DNA of 64,000 nucleotides from positions 682,001-746,000 of the forward strand of contig JAVJAP010000214.1 of NCBI GenBank assembly GCA_034770075.1, written 5' to 3'. This DNA is from Aralia elata (taxonomy: Eukaryota; Streptophyta; Magnoliopsida; Apiales; Araliaceae). Shown here piece after piece: positions 46,230 through 58,127 of this stretch. Position numbers and translations under genes: made by a program. The notes under the pieces are model-generated. The model made no database searches. It saw nothing but the letters and a program-made list of their open reading frames with translations, and was not told where the DNA came from. Each line of letters begins with the position of its first letter. Position 1 is the stretch's first letter.

Positions 46230-46890
46230 TCTAATCTTATCCTGCAAAACAAGGTCAGTGTTTGATGACAGGATAGTATTTTTAGAAAACCTTGGTACGT
46301 GGTATGGATGACTTTCCTGCAAAACCATGTCAGTATTCTCTTTATATGTGCAGGTGATGTAATCACATGATACAGGATATATTTATTAGGATGATGACGG
46401 TATGACAGTTGTATACCATTTATGTGACATTTATTTATTTGACTGAATGATAAAAGGGCATGAAGAAGCTTCCCTTTCGTTAGGTTTATCAGAGGCTGAC
46501 CTACCCTAGGGTTACTCTCGCGGGCTTTTCGGCATGAAGGTCCCCAAATCTTCGTAATCTACTCGTCTGAATCCTTTCGATTGGAGCGGATTTGGGTGGT
46601 GCGTTTCCTGAGCCATCTCCGGGGAGCAGCCCCTTCGAGTCCAGTAATAAGCAACCGACAGGTTCGCTTCAGGAGGAGGTACTCTCTCAACATACATTCA
46701 CATTCATCGTCCTCACCGCATGCAATGATTTCTTCAAAGTAAAGTCATTCCATTCAAACAATTATTCATTGGACAAAAGCACATTCACACAACAATAAAT
46801 AAAAAAGTCAAAATGTCGCACACACATACACATTTATGAATTTTAAAGGATAGGATAGCATCAAGATTTGAACGCGGCTTAAGCCCTCTA
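46230..46890. other. Tat-like 5' interior, no gag found
   Basis: A gag would be expected after the primer site. I see only short unrelated frames. Confidence 0.5.
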
Positions 46891-46893
46891 ATG

Positions 46894-46911
46894 TCCCCAG
46901 CAGAGTCGCCA
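46894..46911 (-). other. Primer-binding site of Tat-like element
   Basis: The sense strand reads TGGCGACTCTGCTGGGGA, two bases from the 5' LTR. The string begins with the TGG complement of the tRNA CCA end. I do not assign the tRNA. Confidence 0.75.
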
Positions 46912-46913
46912 GC

Positions 46914-48990
46914 TGTCGACGCCGATTTTTTGTCTTTTCCAATTTTAGCCTTTTTGATTAGATGATGTTTTGGAAAAGATCGGCATTAAGGTCGACGGGG
47001 TTTTGAAAGATCGTTTTTTATGATGAGCCAAATTGATCAAAGTCGCCAGTTGGTATATTTGAAATGGATGTACCAACTCATCCGAATTTTGTTTTCGTAA
47101 ATCGCTGGCTCATATGTGACTCCTAATTAATTGGTCTGCAAACCGAGATTCATAGAGTTCGGGGGCTTGCTTAAGCGAGGGGAAGGTGTTAGGCACCCCC
47201 AGACTCCCGTGAAACACGGTTACCGCAATCTTGATGCTTTTCCTACCCTTTAATTCTTGAATGTGTGTGTGTATGTGCGCGTGTGTGTGTGTGCCTATGC
47301 GAATGTCGTGGTGAGTTTGCATGAAGAAACCATTTGGATTTTTATGAAAAGTCGTGTTTTTCTTTTGAGAATGCTTTAGAATGTCCTTCAGCTTATACGA
47401 GAGAGCTTTATGAGAAAGGTTTGATTTCAATTGTCAAAAACTATGAGATTCTCATTAGGTGTCGTTTTGGCAAAAACAGGAGTTTTCTAAACCTTCGTCA
47501 AAATAGGAATCGAGATCTATACGTTGCTTTCGTAACTCAAATGATGGGCAACTTCTAGAATCTCTTTAACCCTATGCACAACTGTTTAATAAAACAACCA
47601 TTTATTTTTATCAAACCATTTCTTGTGACGTTTGAACACGAACTTTCCTTTGCCTTCTCGTTTAATAGGAATCGACATTCATTAGCACTTCCAAATTTAA
47701 ACCTCGTGATGCTAATAACCTAATTTGATTGATTTTATGGAAATCTTCATCGTTTAGCTTTGAAATCATTTTTCTATGTCGCAAATCAAATCAAGCATTA
47801 AAATACGTCGGGGCTATTCATGGGCATGTAAGCCATCAAAATAACCCCAACGCCCACAATCACATATTTCACTATTACGAGGCCTTAAACCCAATTATCG
47901 ACTTGATATCGTTTTAAGGCCCGACGATTACATATTTACAATGAAGGGATATCGACCCTATTACATACATCCAAAAATGTCCATCATCGGATTTGGACCC
48001 CGGGGTCGCGTTCCTAGGCTCACACCCCAAATTTCCACACACCCAAAACCGGGTATTACAAGAAATAATCAACACGGATAATCTAACAACACCAAAACAT
48101 CCTAAAATAGCGATCTCAAGGAACCACACCCGATATATCGCCATAAACAAAACAAAAACTCAATAAATGAATATCATCGGGTTATTAGGAAGAATTTTGT
48201 TTCGATGGAACCCTCACTAATAATCCCTAATTCCTTGTTCCCCCATAAATTACATGAAAACTACATTTAATTTAACCAAATGATATGATAGAAATTACAA
48301 CAATAAGGGGATTTTTACCTTGCAAATGATATCAAAATGGATGTAAACTTGTGTATTTGAATAGATTTGGAGGTGTATATGATACAATCAAATCAAAAGA
48401 GTATAAATCTCCTCTTTTTTCTCTCTTTCTCTCCTCTTTTATTGCAAATTTATGTTATTTCTTCCCTAATTTCCGAGCTGCTGCTGCTTTTTCTTCTTCT
48501 TCTCTGCCTGCTCAACCTTTCTCAACCTCCTGTATGCTGATGAGGGAATGAGCTGAAATAGGCTGGCCAAAGCCAGCCGCAGATTGATCTGCGGCTGGCT
48601 GGCCGCCGCCCCTCCACTCAGCTGAATTTCGGTTCCCGTGTTTCAAGTTCCGTGTTTTCAAAAGGCGCACTCATTGGCCGCAGATCAATTCGCGGCTGGA
48701 TGGCTTGACTTTCTTGATTTTCGTGCTACGCCTCGATTCTCGTGTCGTGACGTCGGTTTTCGCCGACAGGCTCGTATTTTGCAGTCCGGGAATTACTGGG
48801 AGACGTGCCACATCATCCGGGAATGCTCAATTCGGATAGCCTTGTTGTCACGTCGGTTTCGGTTGTAAATCGTCGTGGTGGCGTCGAATGTTCGCACTTG
48901 TCCATCCTTTGCTCTCGCAGGCCGGTTCATTTCCCGAATTTGCCCTCCTGTCAAGGTTAGTATACGAAGTGCAAAATTTGGGTGTCTACA
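46914..48990 (-). repeat. 5' LTR of Tat-like element
   Basis: 2077 bp, nearly identical to 37423-39383 but with a 119-bp segment (47406-47524) absent there. Its sense end CGGCGTCGACA adjoins the primer-binding site. Confidence 0.92.
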
Positions 48991-49030
48991 GCCCGCCAAC
49001 CCTAAGAAACTATGCACTTCAGTTAGTATC
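48991..49030 (-). pseudogene. Element 3 RT fragment between two insertions
   Basis: Only 40 bases remain, encoding I-L-T-E-V-H-S-F-L-G-L-A-G on the minus strand (the conserved RT connection 'FLGLAGYYR' block). The Tat-like element's TSD is at the left edge and the solo LTR's at the right edge. Confidence 0.9.
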
Positions 49031-49179
49031 TGTAATAATCCAAGATTTTCGATATATTAAAATAAAAAATTTTACGTATGAATTTTTTTTTTATATAATA
49101 AAATTATTTTTATTATATATTAAAGCAAGTTTGGGAATGTGTACAAGGAAAGGAATATGAATATGTAATGTGTGTGTGC

Positions 49180-49227
<48 letters not shown>

Positions 49228-51689
49228 TTATTTCATATATGGTTTCAAGTAAATTTCTTATTAAAGAAATAGTTGATAATTATAAATTATATTCTATTAA
49301 TAAGTTAATTTTTATATTAAAGATATATGATGATTTACAAAAATATGATTACTATATTATTTAAATAATAAATGTATATTTTAAGAAATGATTATTAATA
49401 TTACTATTATTACTATGATTATTCCTTTATGATATGAATTTGTAAGACTAGTCAATTAATTTTAAATTAACTAAATATGGTAAATGAGACAAAGATAAAG
49501 GGATGATCAAAACCTAATTTGATCTATGATTATGAATTTTAATGATTAATATAATTATTGTTATAATTGTATTTAAATGGATGTATGTGTGTATTATGAA
49601 TAATAAGAATTTATTTTCTTAAGGAAATTTGAATACTAAATATAAGTATTGATTATACTTGAATGCATGTATGTACAATATGTGGTTCAATGTGTATGAT
49701 AATTATTTATCAATGATGATAAATATGTTATGACTTATGTGGATAATGTATGTGACTAATTGTTAGTTAAAATAGAGCCCACTAATAGTTATTTAAATTA
49801 GTGGACTAACCTAAGAATATTAATATTAAACAATTGATAAGGTAGTAAGATAATTAAGTATTTAATTAAAGTGAATATAGTAAGTGAATAAATTTTGTAT
49901 AGTAATTAATATGTGTATTAATTAATGAGAATTGTGTGCTATATGTATAATTTATTTTAATAGTCCAATTAGAAAGGAATTCTAGTGGACTAGCCTAATT
50001 AGTTTACTAACCAAGTCACAAATTTATTTAATTGTGGACTTGGATAATTAATGTGTGGACTAGTTAAATTATCCCAACACTTATTAAATTAGTAACCAAG
50101 CATGGGATAATAAAATTAGACAACTAGTGGCCTAAACTAGTTAAAATGAGCCCAAAAGGAATTGAAACAAAGCCCCATTTGTTAGCCCACTTGAAAGATA
50201 ATTGGACCAACTTAATTAACACATGAAAGCAATAAAAGAAAGGGCAAAAGTGGAGTAAAAATCAATGGGGCAGCCGGCCATGTGGTGTACCAAATGGGTG
50301 AGGTGTTGTTTAATTAGGAGATAGCTTGTATTGATGAATAAAGAAAGTACAAAATGTAATCATAACACATCACCAAATTGTCAAAAATTGTGTAAGATGA
50401 ATACTTCCTAATGATGGCAAAATAAATAGATATAATTCATATATCTATATGTTATGCAAGTATTAGTTTAGTAAAAGCAAAAGTTACTTGTTCATCTTAT
50501 TTCTCTCTCATCTCTCACTTTCTATTTAGCTAAACAAAAAGAAAAATAAGAGAGAGAGAAGAGAGCATTTCGGCAGCCATAGAGGTGAGAAGAGATGTTT
50601 TTTTGTCATCTAACTCCATAAACAAAGTCTAGGAAGAAGGAGAAAGAAAATCAAGTAAAGGTAAAAGTTTTCTAATTTTAATAAAATGTATTTTCATTTG
50701 TTTTGGTTTGATTTTTTGTGATATGAAGTTTATGATCTTGAGGTCTAAAACCTTAGATCTATATGTTAATAAGTGTTTTGTGTTTGGATATTACCTATTT
50801 GGGGGTTTAAGAGTTTAAAAAAAGATAAGAAAACAAGTTCATTTTAAAAAGGGTTAGAAAACCCTAATATTCTTCCACTTTATATAGTTACCATTTGAGA
50901 TCCGTAAACTCTTTTTGCGATCCGTCAAAGAGTGGTGCTAGATATATAAGTTAGATACTAAATTCAAGTGGTAGAAATCAAAAATAATAAGTAAAAAATT
51001 CGTATGGACTGTTTTGGTACAAACAATCCGGGTTGTGAACAAAAAGGGTAGGAGAGGCTACTGACTGTTCACATCCAGAGGCAGTTTCATCCATGTTTTG
51101 TGCTCTACAAATTTTAAGAAAATTTGGGGTGATAATATGGGAAGTTGTGTGAGTCTTATAAAAATTTGAAGATTTTTGACCACGTAGAATGAAAGTTATG
51201 GATTTTATCGTGAGGGACCACTGTCAAGAGTATACCCGAATAACTCTTTGTGGTTAACTCCAAATATTAAGAAATAATTACTGGGAGTATATGTATATAG
51301 TAGAAACATACCTTGTAAATTTCAGAATGTTCTAATAAAGTTTCGATTTATGAAAAATGTAGCAAGATTTGGCTATTTTAGACTATTTAAATATAGTAAA
51401 TGGATTTTAAAAATTCCGGGAAAAATATATTTTCATAAGGGGACTATATATAGTCTATTTCCAGAAATGAAATGATTTTGAAGATGGTTTGATATTTTTC
51501 ATGTAAATAATGAAGTTATGTATAAATGGATTTAATTAATTATGTGAAGTTAAAAATTTGAAATATGGGATTTTATGACTTGAGAACCTTAAATATGGTT
51601 CATACAGATTTTTGATGAGGATTTTGGTCATTGGTGAGGAAGTATAACGTTTATGGCATTTTTGAACGATTAAACGAACTATTTAATAA

Positions 51690-52060
51690 AGGGGGAAAAC
51701 TGTTTTAATCCAGCTTACTGAATAGGGTGAATCCAACTTGCTGAATTGAATAATGTGAATCTAGTTTGCTGTATTATAAGTTAGTTCGAATCTAGGTTAC
51801 TGGATTATAAAATAGTTTGCTGAAATAGTGAATCTAGTTTACTGTATGGAAAGTTAGTGAATCCAGGTTGCTGGATTATAAAATAGTTTGAATCCAGGTT
51901 GCTGGATTGCAAAAATAGTTGACTAAATTGAATAGTTTGAATCCAGTGTGCTGGATTGTAATTCAGGTTGGAATCCAGTTTGCTAGATTGGAATCCAATT
52001 TACTAGATTGCCATCTATTTTACTGGATTTGGAATCCAGTTTGCTGAATTGGGTACTTAA
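51690..52060. repeat. Degenerate GAATCCAG-TTGCTGGATT repeat
   Basis: About a dozen irregular units contain GAATCCAG(G/T)TTGCTGGATT. Each is itself partly palindromic (AATCCAG and CTGGATT). Confidence 0.85.
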
Positions 52061-52499
52061 CCTACAAGACCATAAAGAAAGACTTATATAAGGAAAGACT
52101 TAGTGTCAATTCATAAAGTAGTGGTACAGTCGTACTCTTTAATACTCGAAGTATAGTATATGGGCTAAACAATTCTTTCAGGGAGCGAAGGTATATACGA
52201 ACTGGCAACCGATCTAACTCACTGTGAAAATAGTGTAGACGAGGCGGAAACTAGTTTGTTGGTTGTTTGTGGAAAACCACTCAGTATACTATATTGAACA
52301 CTGTTAAAGACTCGATGTGTGCTAACTTTAGAATTATGAATGCATATGGTGTTAATGTGTTATCTAATGTTTGATTATGTGGTTGAATGTTAGATAATTT
52401 ACTTATAAATAAGTGATATTATAAGGTATAATATGATTGGCTGACTGAAAGATCAATCTTATAACTGATAGGTCTTTCAAAAGAAGTTAAATTAAATTG

Positions 52500-53250
52500 T
52501 GTAGCGGTAGTCAACGACCAAGGCAAGTATCTGAACCTTATGCACTACTTTTATTTTGTGCAAACAAGTAATGTTCATGTTATACCAGTATTCAAATCTT
52601 ACTGTTATTCTGCTAAGCAAGTTCCATCTTACTCAATCTATTATTGAGCAATTATCCCATCATTTTCATTTACATTATGAACTGGATTCGTATGTTGTGC
52701 AAGTATCTTAACTCAGTCTTTTATTGTGCAAGTTTCTAACTTACACAACTTCGTACATTGTACAAGTTCCTAATTATCGTTATGATTCTTATATATACAA
52801 AATTGTTCTGTTCTTTAGGCAAGTATCTCATCCTTTTCATTTACTTTATGAATTGGATATGTGTAAGCAAGTATCTTAACTCAATCGTTTATTATGCAAG
52901 TATCCGAACCTATGCATTTATTTTATGCAATAAGTGTATGTATGCAAGTATCCCATCCTTTGCATTTACTTTATGCAATGGATCCATATGTTATGCAAGT
53001 ATTCTTAAACTTTATTCAAGCTATCTATTGATTTCAAATATCTCGATATTGTCTCATGTGATGTATTTATAATCAAAATTGTTCTATTCTTTGTGCAAGT
53101 GTCCTCACTTGTACAAATTGTTATAATTATTATAAATTCGAATTTACTTCGATTCATTCATTGTTAAAAGTATCTTATTACTGAATTGCTATGACTCATA
53201 TTGAAAATTTGCATTTTAAGTTTGGTTATGCAAGTGTCCCCACTTGTATG
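52500..53250. repeat. Degenerate GCAAGTATC repeats in solo LTR
   Basis: The phrases TGCAAGTATC/TCATCCTTT-CATTTACTTTATG recur irregularly near 52700, 52818, 52890, 52940 and 52997. They are repetitive, with no coding meaning. Confidence 0.65.
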
Positions 53251-54160
53251 AACTATTGTACATTATCAATTACCCTTGAATTCTTAATTTGTTGATAAGT
53301 TCCGATACATACTATTAAATTTCAGTATGTATACCTAGTTTAAAGATTGTCTAAGTTATTTGTCCCAGCTAGACACGATTTGAAAAGTATTTGTCGAATG
53401 TTATTGGTTATGATAAGGTCGTCCAACTTAATTGTTTTAGTTAGGACTCCAGACTGAGTATGAACAACCCTAAATGAGAAATTTTATGCGCTGAAAGCGG
53501 TGATGAAAATTTTATGCGCCAATGGCGGTGATGCATTATATAGTGTTGATCAATACAGGGCACAACGGGACTGATCATCCTCCGTGTCCGTAAGACCAGA
53601 CGGTTTACAGATGAATTTCTGTTCAAACCTTTTCAAAAATGAAAAATAACAGTTCATGGTCTTTTGACCACTCAGTATTCAAAGGTCACTCAGTTGTTTC
53701 AAATATCTTAAAATGATTTGATCTGTTGTTACGAATAGTTTTAAATGACTTCACCACTATTGATTCATGGTAGAAGTAGTCCTCAGAGAAAACATTTACT
53801 TCTTTCGGTGCATTATTATTAATTATTATTACTTGCTGAGTAATTGAATATTCATTCTTGCTTTGACTTAAATGTTTTCAGCTAAGTGTGATAGACCAGA
53901 AGGCTCTGGCAAAGATAAGGGATAGGGAAAGCTGAAGGAATAAAGTTGTATGGTGTTATCTGTAATAATTAGTCTTTTGTATTGTGATCATATATATTAT
54001 GTAATATGTAAAGAATGTAATTAAAGGTTGCCATACCTGGGGAATAGACAACTCTGATATAAATATTAAGTTTGTAATTTATTAAACAGCTCAAAGAAAG
54101 AATATCGTGATGCACCAAATACGGGTTTCAAGTACCCGGACTTGGGGGCGCCACAATGTC

Positions 54161-55443
54161 TTTGGCTGTTCCCAATTCATCACTGCTTCCACCTTCGTTG
54201 GATCTACGGATATACCGTCTTTATCAATCACGTCCTAAAAATTGAACCCTTTCTAGCCAAAACTCACACTTAGTGAATTTCGCATACAACTTTTCTCTCC
54301 TTAGTGTTTCCAACACTATTCTTAAATGTTCAGCATGATCCTCCTGCGTCTTAGAATAGACCAGGATATCATCTATGAACACCGCCACAAACTTGTCCAA
54401 GTACCGCTTGAACACTCTATTTATCATATCCATAAATGTGGTTGGCGCATTTGTCAATCCGAACGACATTACCAGAAACTCGTAATGACCATAATGAGTC
54501 CTAAAATGCCGTCTTTGGAACATTTTCTCCCCTTACCTTCAACTGGTGATATCCAGTTCTCAAATCTATCGTTAAAAAATATTTCGCCCCTTTCAACTGA
54601 TCAAAGAGATCGTCGATCCTGGGCAAAGGGTACTTGTTCTTAATTGTTACTTTATTCAACTCCCTGTAGTCGATATAAAGCCTTAACAATCCATCCTTCT
54701 TCTTTACATATAATACTGGTGCTCCCCATGGAGACACGCTTGGTTGAATATACTTCTTGTCTAGCAATTCCTGTAATTGTATCATCAATTCCTTTATTTC
54801 CACTGGGGCCATCCTATATGGAGCCGTCGAAATTGGCATCGTACTAGGCACTATGTCGATAACAAACTCGATCTCCCTATTCGGCGGAAGACCTGGTAAT
54901 TTGTTCGGAAATACATCTGTGAATTCTTTTACTACGGGTATCTGACCCATCTCTGCTCCTACTTGTTGGGTATCTACAATGTAGGCTAAATATCTCACAC
55001 ATCCCTTTCGTAACAATTTCTTTGCTTGCATCATTGTCAGACAACGAGAATGTCTTGGCGATTTACTACCGTAAAATACTACCGTTATACAACCAGTCCA
55101 TTCCTAAGATTACGTCAAACTCTCCCAATCTTATTGGAATCAAATCTACCTTCAACTTATGTCCCTGAATTTCTGCACAGCAATTCCTATATATAAAATC
55201 TACGGGAATCACCTCGCTATTTTCCACTTCTATATTCAACGCATACTCTAATCGTTCTTAGGGTAAGTTCAATCTTTTAGTAAATTCTTTGGACACAAAA
55301 GAACAGGTAGCTCCCGAATCAAACAACACATAGGCATTTATATCATTAATTGGGATAATACCTGACACCACGTCCTTTGAGGCTACCGCATTCTGAACAG
55401 TCATGTTAAATGTCCTTGCAGTCGGTCGGTTGGGTTGGCCCAC
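54161..55443 (-). pseudogene. Element 3 protease and RT (5' part)
   Basis: The protease begins near 55440, with LFDSGATCSFVSKEF and 'GMDWLYN'. A TAA interrupts it at 55258, and about 25 codons are deleted after D-W-L. RT follows from 55034: 'FVIDIVPSTMPISTAPYRM', 'IDYRELNKVTIKNKYPLPRI', a frameshift near 54515, then FIDDILVYSKTQEDH and 'FWLERVQFLG', another break near 54230, and the solo LTR at 54155. Element 3 is more diverged from elements 1 and 2 than they are from each other. Confidence 0.93.
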
Positions 55444-56515
55444 CGATCATTAGCTTACTGTTGCCCGTCTTGCTGCCGCTTCCGCCGCTTGTTCCTTTCT
55501 TCGGGCAGTCTTTGACCTGATGCTCCGTTGATCCGCAAGCAAAACATTCCCTTATCTTCTTCGGCCTTGGGCAATTTGAGAAAATATGCCCTTCTTGTCC
55601 GTAGTTGTAGCAAATGTTCTTGCCTCTCCAGCATTCCCCTTGGTGATTATTCCCACATTTTCTGCATTCCTCCCCTCTCTTCTAGGATTCTCCCTGCCTA
55701 CCTCTGGATTGATTGTGGTCGTTGTTAACACTGTTATCCCACTTTCTCTTATTCATGTTACTTCCTCCGCTACTTCCCCCCTTATTGTCTTCTCCGAACT
55801 TCTTATTCTTCTTCTCCTTATGGTATTGGCTTAGAGCCTCACCCCCTCCTTCAGTAATAATAGCCTTCTCTAACAATGTATTGAAAGCATCGATCTGAAA
55901 AACAGATATCTTACTATACAACCACGGTTTTAGCCCTTGCTCGAAACGTCGCGCCTTTCGTTCCTTTGTATCTACTTGATGTGGAGCGAATAGCACGAGT
56001 TCGTTGAATTTTGCCGCATACTAAGTGACTGTCATCTCTCCTTGCTTTAGCTCTAAAAACTTTACATCCATCATATTCCGCATGCTCTTCGAGAAATAGT
56101 TCTCGAAGAATAGTCTTTTGAATCTATCCCATGGTATAACCCCTTCGCCAGAACATTGTTGATTCGCCTCCCACCAATAGTTAGCTTCGCCCTTCATTAA
56201 GTAGGTGGTGAAGGTTATCTTCTGATCATCTCCTACCTTTACGATAACGAACGCTTTTTCTATTTCTTTGACTCAAAACTGGGCCTCGATAGGATCAATC
56301 GTGCCCCTAAATTCTGGGGGTCCTACACTTTTGAAGTCTTTAAAACTTGCTATGGAAATTGTTGGGGAATTCGGGTCTATAGGTCTGGTATTTCTTCCTT
56401 GGAATGCCCCTTCCAGCAAATCCACTAACCTCTGCATAGGGTCTATTTGTCCCCTCTTATTGTTAACTGACTCTTCTTGAGTGGGTTAGGCTTGTTGTCT
56501 ACGTCTTGGCGGCAT
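55444..56515 (-). pseudogene. Element 3 gag
   Basis: Starts M-P-P-R-R-R-Q-Q at 56515. Retains SIASFKDFKSVGPPEFRGTI, 'MKGEANYWWEANQQCSGEGV' and 'APHQVDTKERKARRFEQGLK'. Several in-frame stops occur, including TAG near 56491 and near 55682. Zinc knuckles are 'CRKCGNNHQGEC', C-Y-N-Y-G (a Cys lost to Tyr) and 'CFACGSTEHQVKDC'. A frameshift near 55440 leads to the protease. Confidence 0.9.
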
Positions 56516-56672
56516 TTTCTGATACCATAGGATAAAGTATATTATTATTACCATTAATTAGTAATTGTAAATACTGCAACACATTTCAATAAAAAATATT
56601 TATATTCATATGCCAATCGATCATTACATCATAGCATACTGCTATAAACACTATTTCATATCCCCTAATATT

Positions 56673-56729
56673 ACAAAAGATAGAGATTCACATCTATCCT
56701 ACCCCTCTGCTTACAAACAAAAGTTGGGG
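56673..56729 (-). other. Iterated motif in leader-gag spacer, element 3
   Basis: ACAAAAGATAGAG (56673) and ACAAAAGTTGGGG-like (56717), 44 bases apart, plus-strand view. A third, decayed copy may lie near 56756. Confidence 0.5.
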
Positions 56730-56870
56730 TTAATACCTACTATTCCATATCTTACACAAAGACTAGAATCAACACATGCATAAATAACTATTACTACTAC
56801 TGATCTAACCAAGCATACCACGCTCAACAGCACTTCTATACTCCACCTGACCCATATGGATCATCAAGTC

Positions 56871-57535
56871 TTAACTCAAGGTGTGACGAGTATGTCCCTG
56901 TTCTGCCGGATAGTGATACACACCATCCATCCACCTTTCCATAGTCGTACAAAATGCATAACCCATCTTATTCATCTTCCTCTTCTTACTTCTCAACTCA
57001 TCCTTTAAATCGCCAGCCCGTTCGATGGCTTCATCCCACTGTTCCTCTATCTGTACCCGGTATGCTACCTCTTCTTCCAACTGAGCTCGCAATGCTTCCT
57101 TTTCCAATTTCAAGCTCTCCATATGTTGTTCTAACTATTCTAGTTTACCAACCAGATCCACGTTCCTTGCCAAAAGGTGATGGACCATAGGTCCTAGCTG
57201 AGTAGAGGCTTCTCTTCGCCCTCGGACTTCCTACTCCAACTCTTGGATCTATCACTCTGCTCGAGGATGCGATTAGCATACTCTTCTATCAAATCTTCTT
57301 CGAATGTGGTGTCAACATAAGGCACCTCCTCTGGTTCGTCTAGGGGTTCGCTGTCTATGGGGTCCTCCTCCGGATCCTCTTCCGGATCTTCCTCCAGATC
57401 AGACTCTACCTCAAGTTCTTCCTCAGCTGGAACAACAGTCGGTATGGGTTCAACTGTCAAGAGTATCTCGGACACCACATGGATATCACGTGGTTCCTCT
57501 TCCCTGATCCCACTAGGTTCGCCTATTTCTGCCAT
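56871..57535 (-). pseudogene. Element 3 leader ORF, coiled-coil protein
   Basis: I chose the ATG at 57535 because its product, MAEIGEPSGIREEEPRDIHV, aligns with the start of the element 2 leader ORF. A strongly acidic stretch follows (EEELEVESDLEEDPEEDPEE). A frameshift lies near 57230. Coding then resumes with TQLGPMVHHLLARNVDL, a TAG, and the C-terminus 'ERWMDGVYHYPAEQGHTRH', which matches the Y-P-x-E-x-G region of element 2. The ATG is 242 bases from the LTR and the stop 356 bases before gag. Function unknown. Confidence 0.75.
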
Positions 57536-57761
57536 TCCTACAAGCATAACCAGAAAACGAACAATCCTATTAGTACTTTAAAGAAAATATAATCTCTTTG
57601 TATTTAAGGAAAGTATATTTCTCACTTATACTGACTTCTTAAGATAAGTCTGCCTAAGATCACTTCATAAAACTCTATATAAGTCTTATTTTCTCTCTTC
57701 CCTCAATTTCTTCTAAGGTTATAGCCTAAGGAGTTCTCTTTCCTAAGGTTTACAACCTATA

Positions 57762-57773
57762 GCTCTGATACCA
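57762..57773 (-). other. Primer-binding site of element 3
   Basis: The sense strand reads TGGTATCAGAGC, a perfect 12-base initiator-Met tRNA primer site, three bases from the LTR. Confidence 0.9.
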
Positions 57774-58108
57774 ACCTGTGACGCCCCCAAATTCAGGTAC
57801 CTCTACCTCGAATTCGGTGTTTCATGTTAATACTCATATCATAACTAATTAACATCTCACAACGGAATAATAAAGGTTTACATAAATATTTAATAACACA
57901 ATCTCAGGTATTCTCAACCTTACTAATACATAATTCTAATTTGAGTCATTAGAACACAATTACTTAGCATAAGTCTTAGTACAAATAATGACAGTCTTCT
58001 TAAATAGTTAACAACTAAAGTTTAATCCATAGCCTTGCCCTTTCCCTTATCCTTTCCAGAGCCACTGCCCTACTCAGCCTTTACTATAAAATCTATAGGA
58101 GGAAAAAG

Positions 58109-58127
58109 TGAGCAACGAGTTTGCTCA
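58109..58127 (-). other. Conserved LTR hairpin
   Basis: TGAGCAA-CGAGT-TTGCTCA, a perfect stem, identical to that of LTR 1 although the surrounding LTRs are diverged. Confidence 0.7.

Larger units (their letters stand above)
37423..48990 (-). mobile_element. Tat/Ogre-like gypsy element, 11.6 kb, with TSD
   Basis: A complete element, from LTR to LTR, is flanked by GCCCG at 37418-37422 and 48991-48995. On the sense (minus) strand the LTRs run TGTAGACACCC to CGGCGTCGACA. The interior holds a primer site, scrambled pol pieces (46084-44593), long minisatellites near the 3' end (39590-42232) and a polypurine tract. No gag or protease is recognisable, so it is non-autonomous. The two LTRs look nearly identical apart from a 119-bp indel, so the insertion is fairly young. 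Confidence 0.88.
49031..54155 (+). mobile_element. 5.1-kb chromovirus-family solo LTR, plus orientation
   Basis: Starts TGTAATAATCCAAGATTTTC and ends ACCCGGACTTGGGGGCGCCACA-type sequence, the reverse view of the LTR ends seen in elements 1-3. No PBS, polypurine tract or coding domain lies inside, so it is a single LTR. The flanks are GTATC (49026-49030) and ATGTC (54156-54160), a decayed duplication with 3 of 5 matching. Removing the LTR and one flank copy restores the RT frame of element 3. It holds a (TA)n tract (49184-49223) and an internal repeat (51690-52060). No gene. Confidence 0.85.

Noticed and set aside
54326..54945. Plus-strand frames across element 3 RT
   Set aside because: Antisense shadows of the RT coding sequence.
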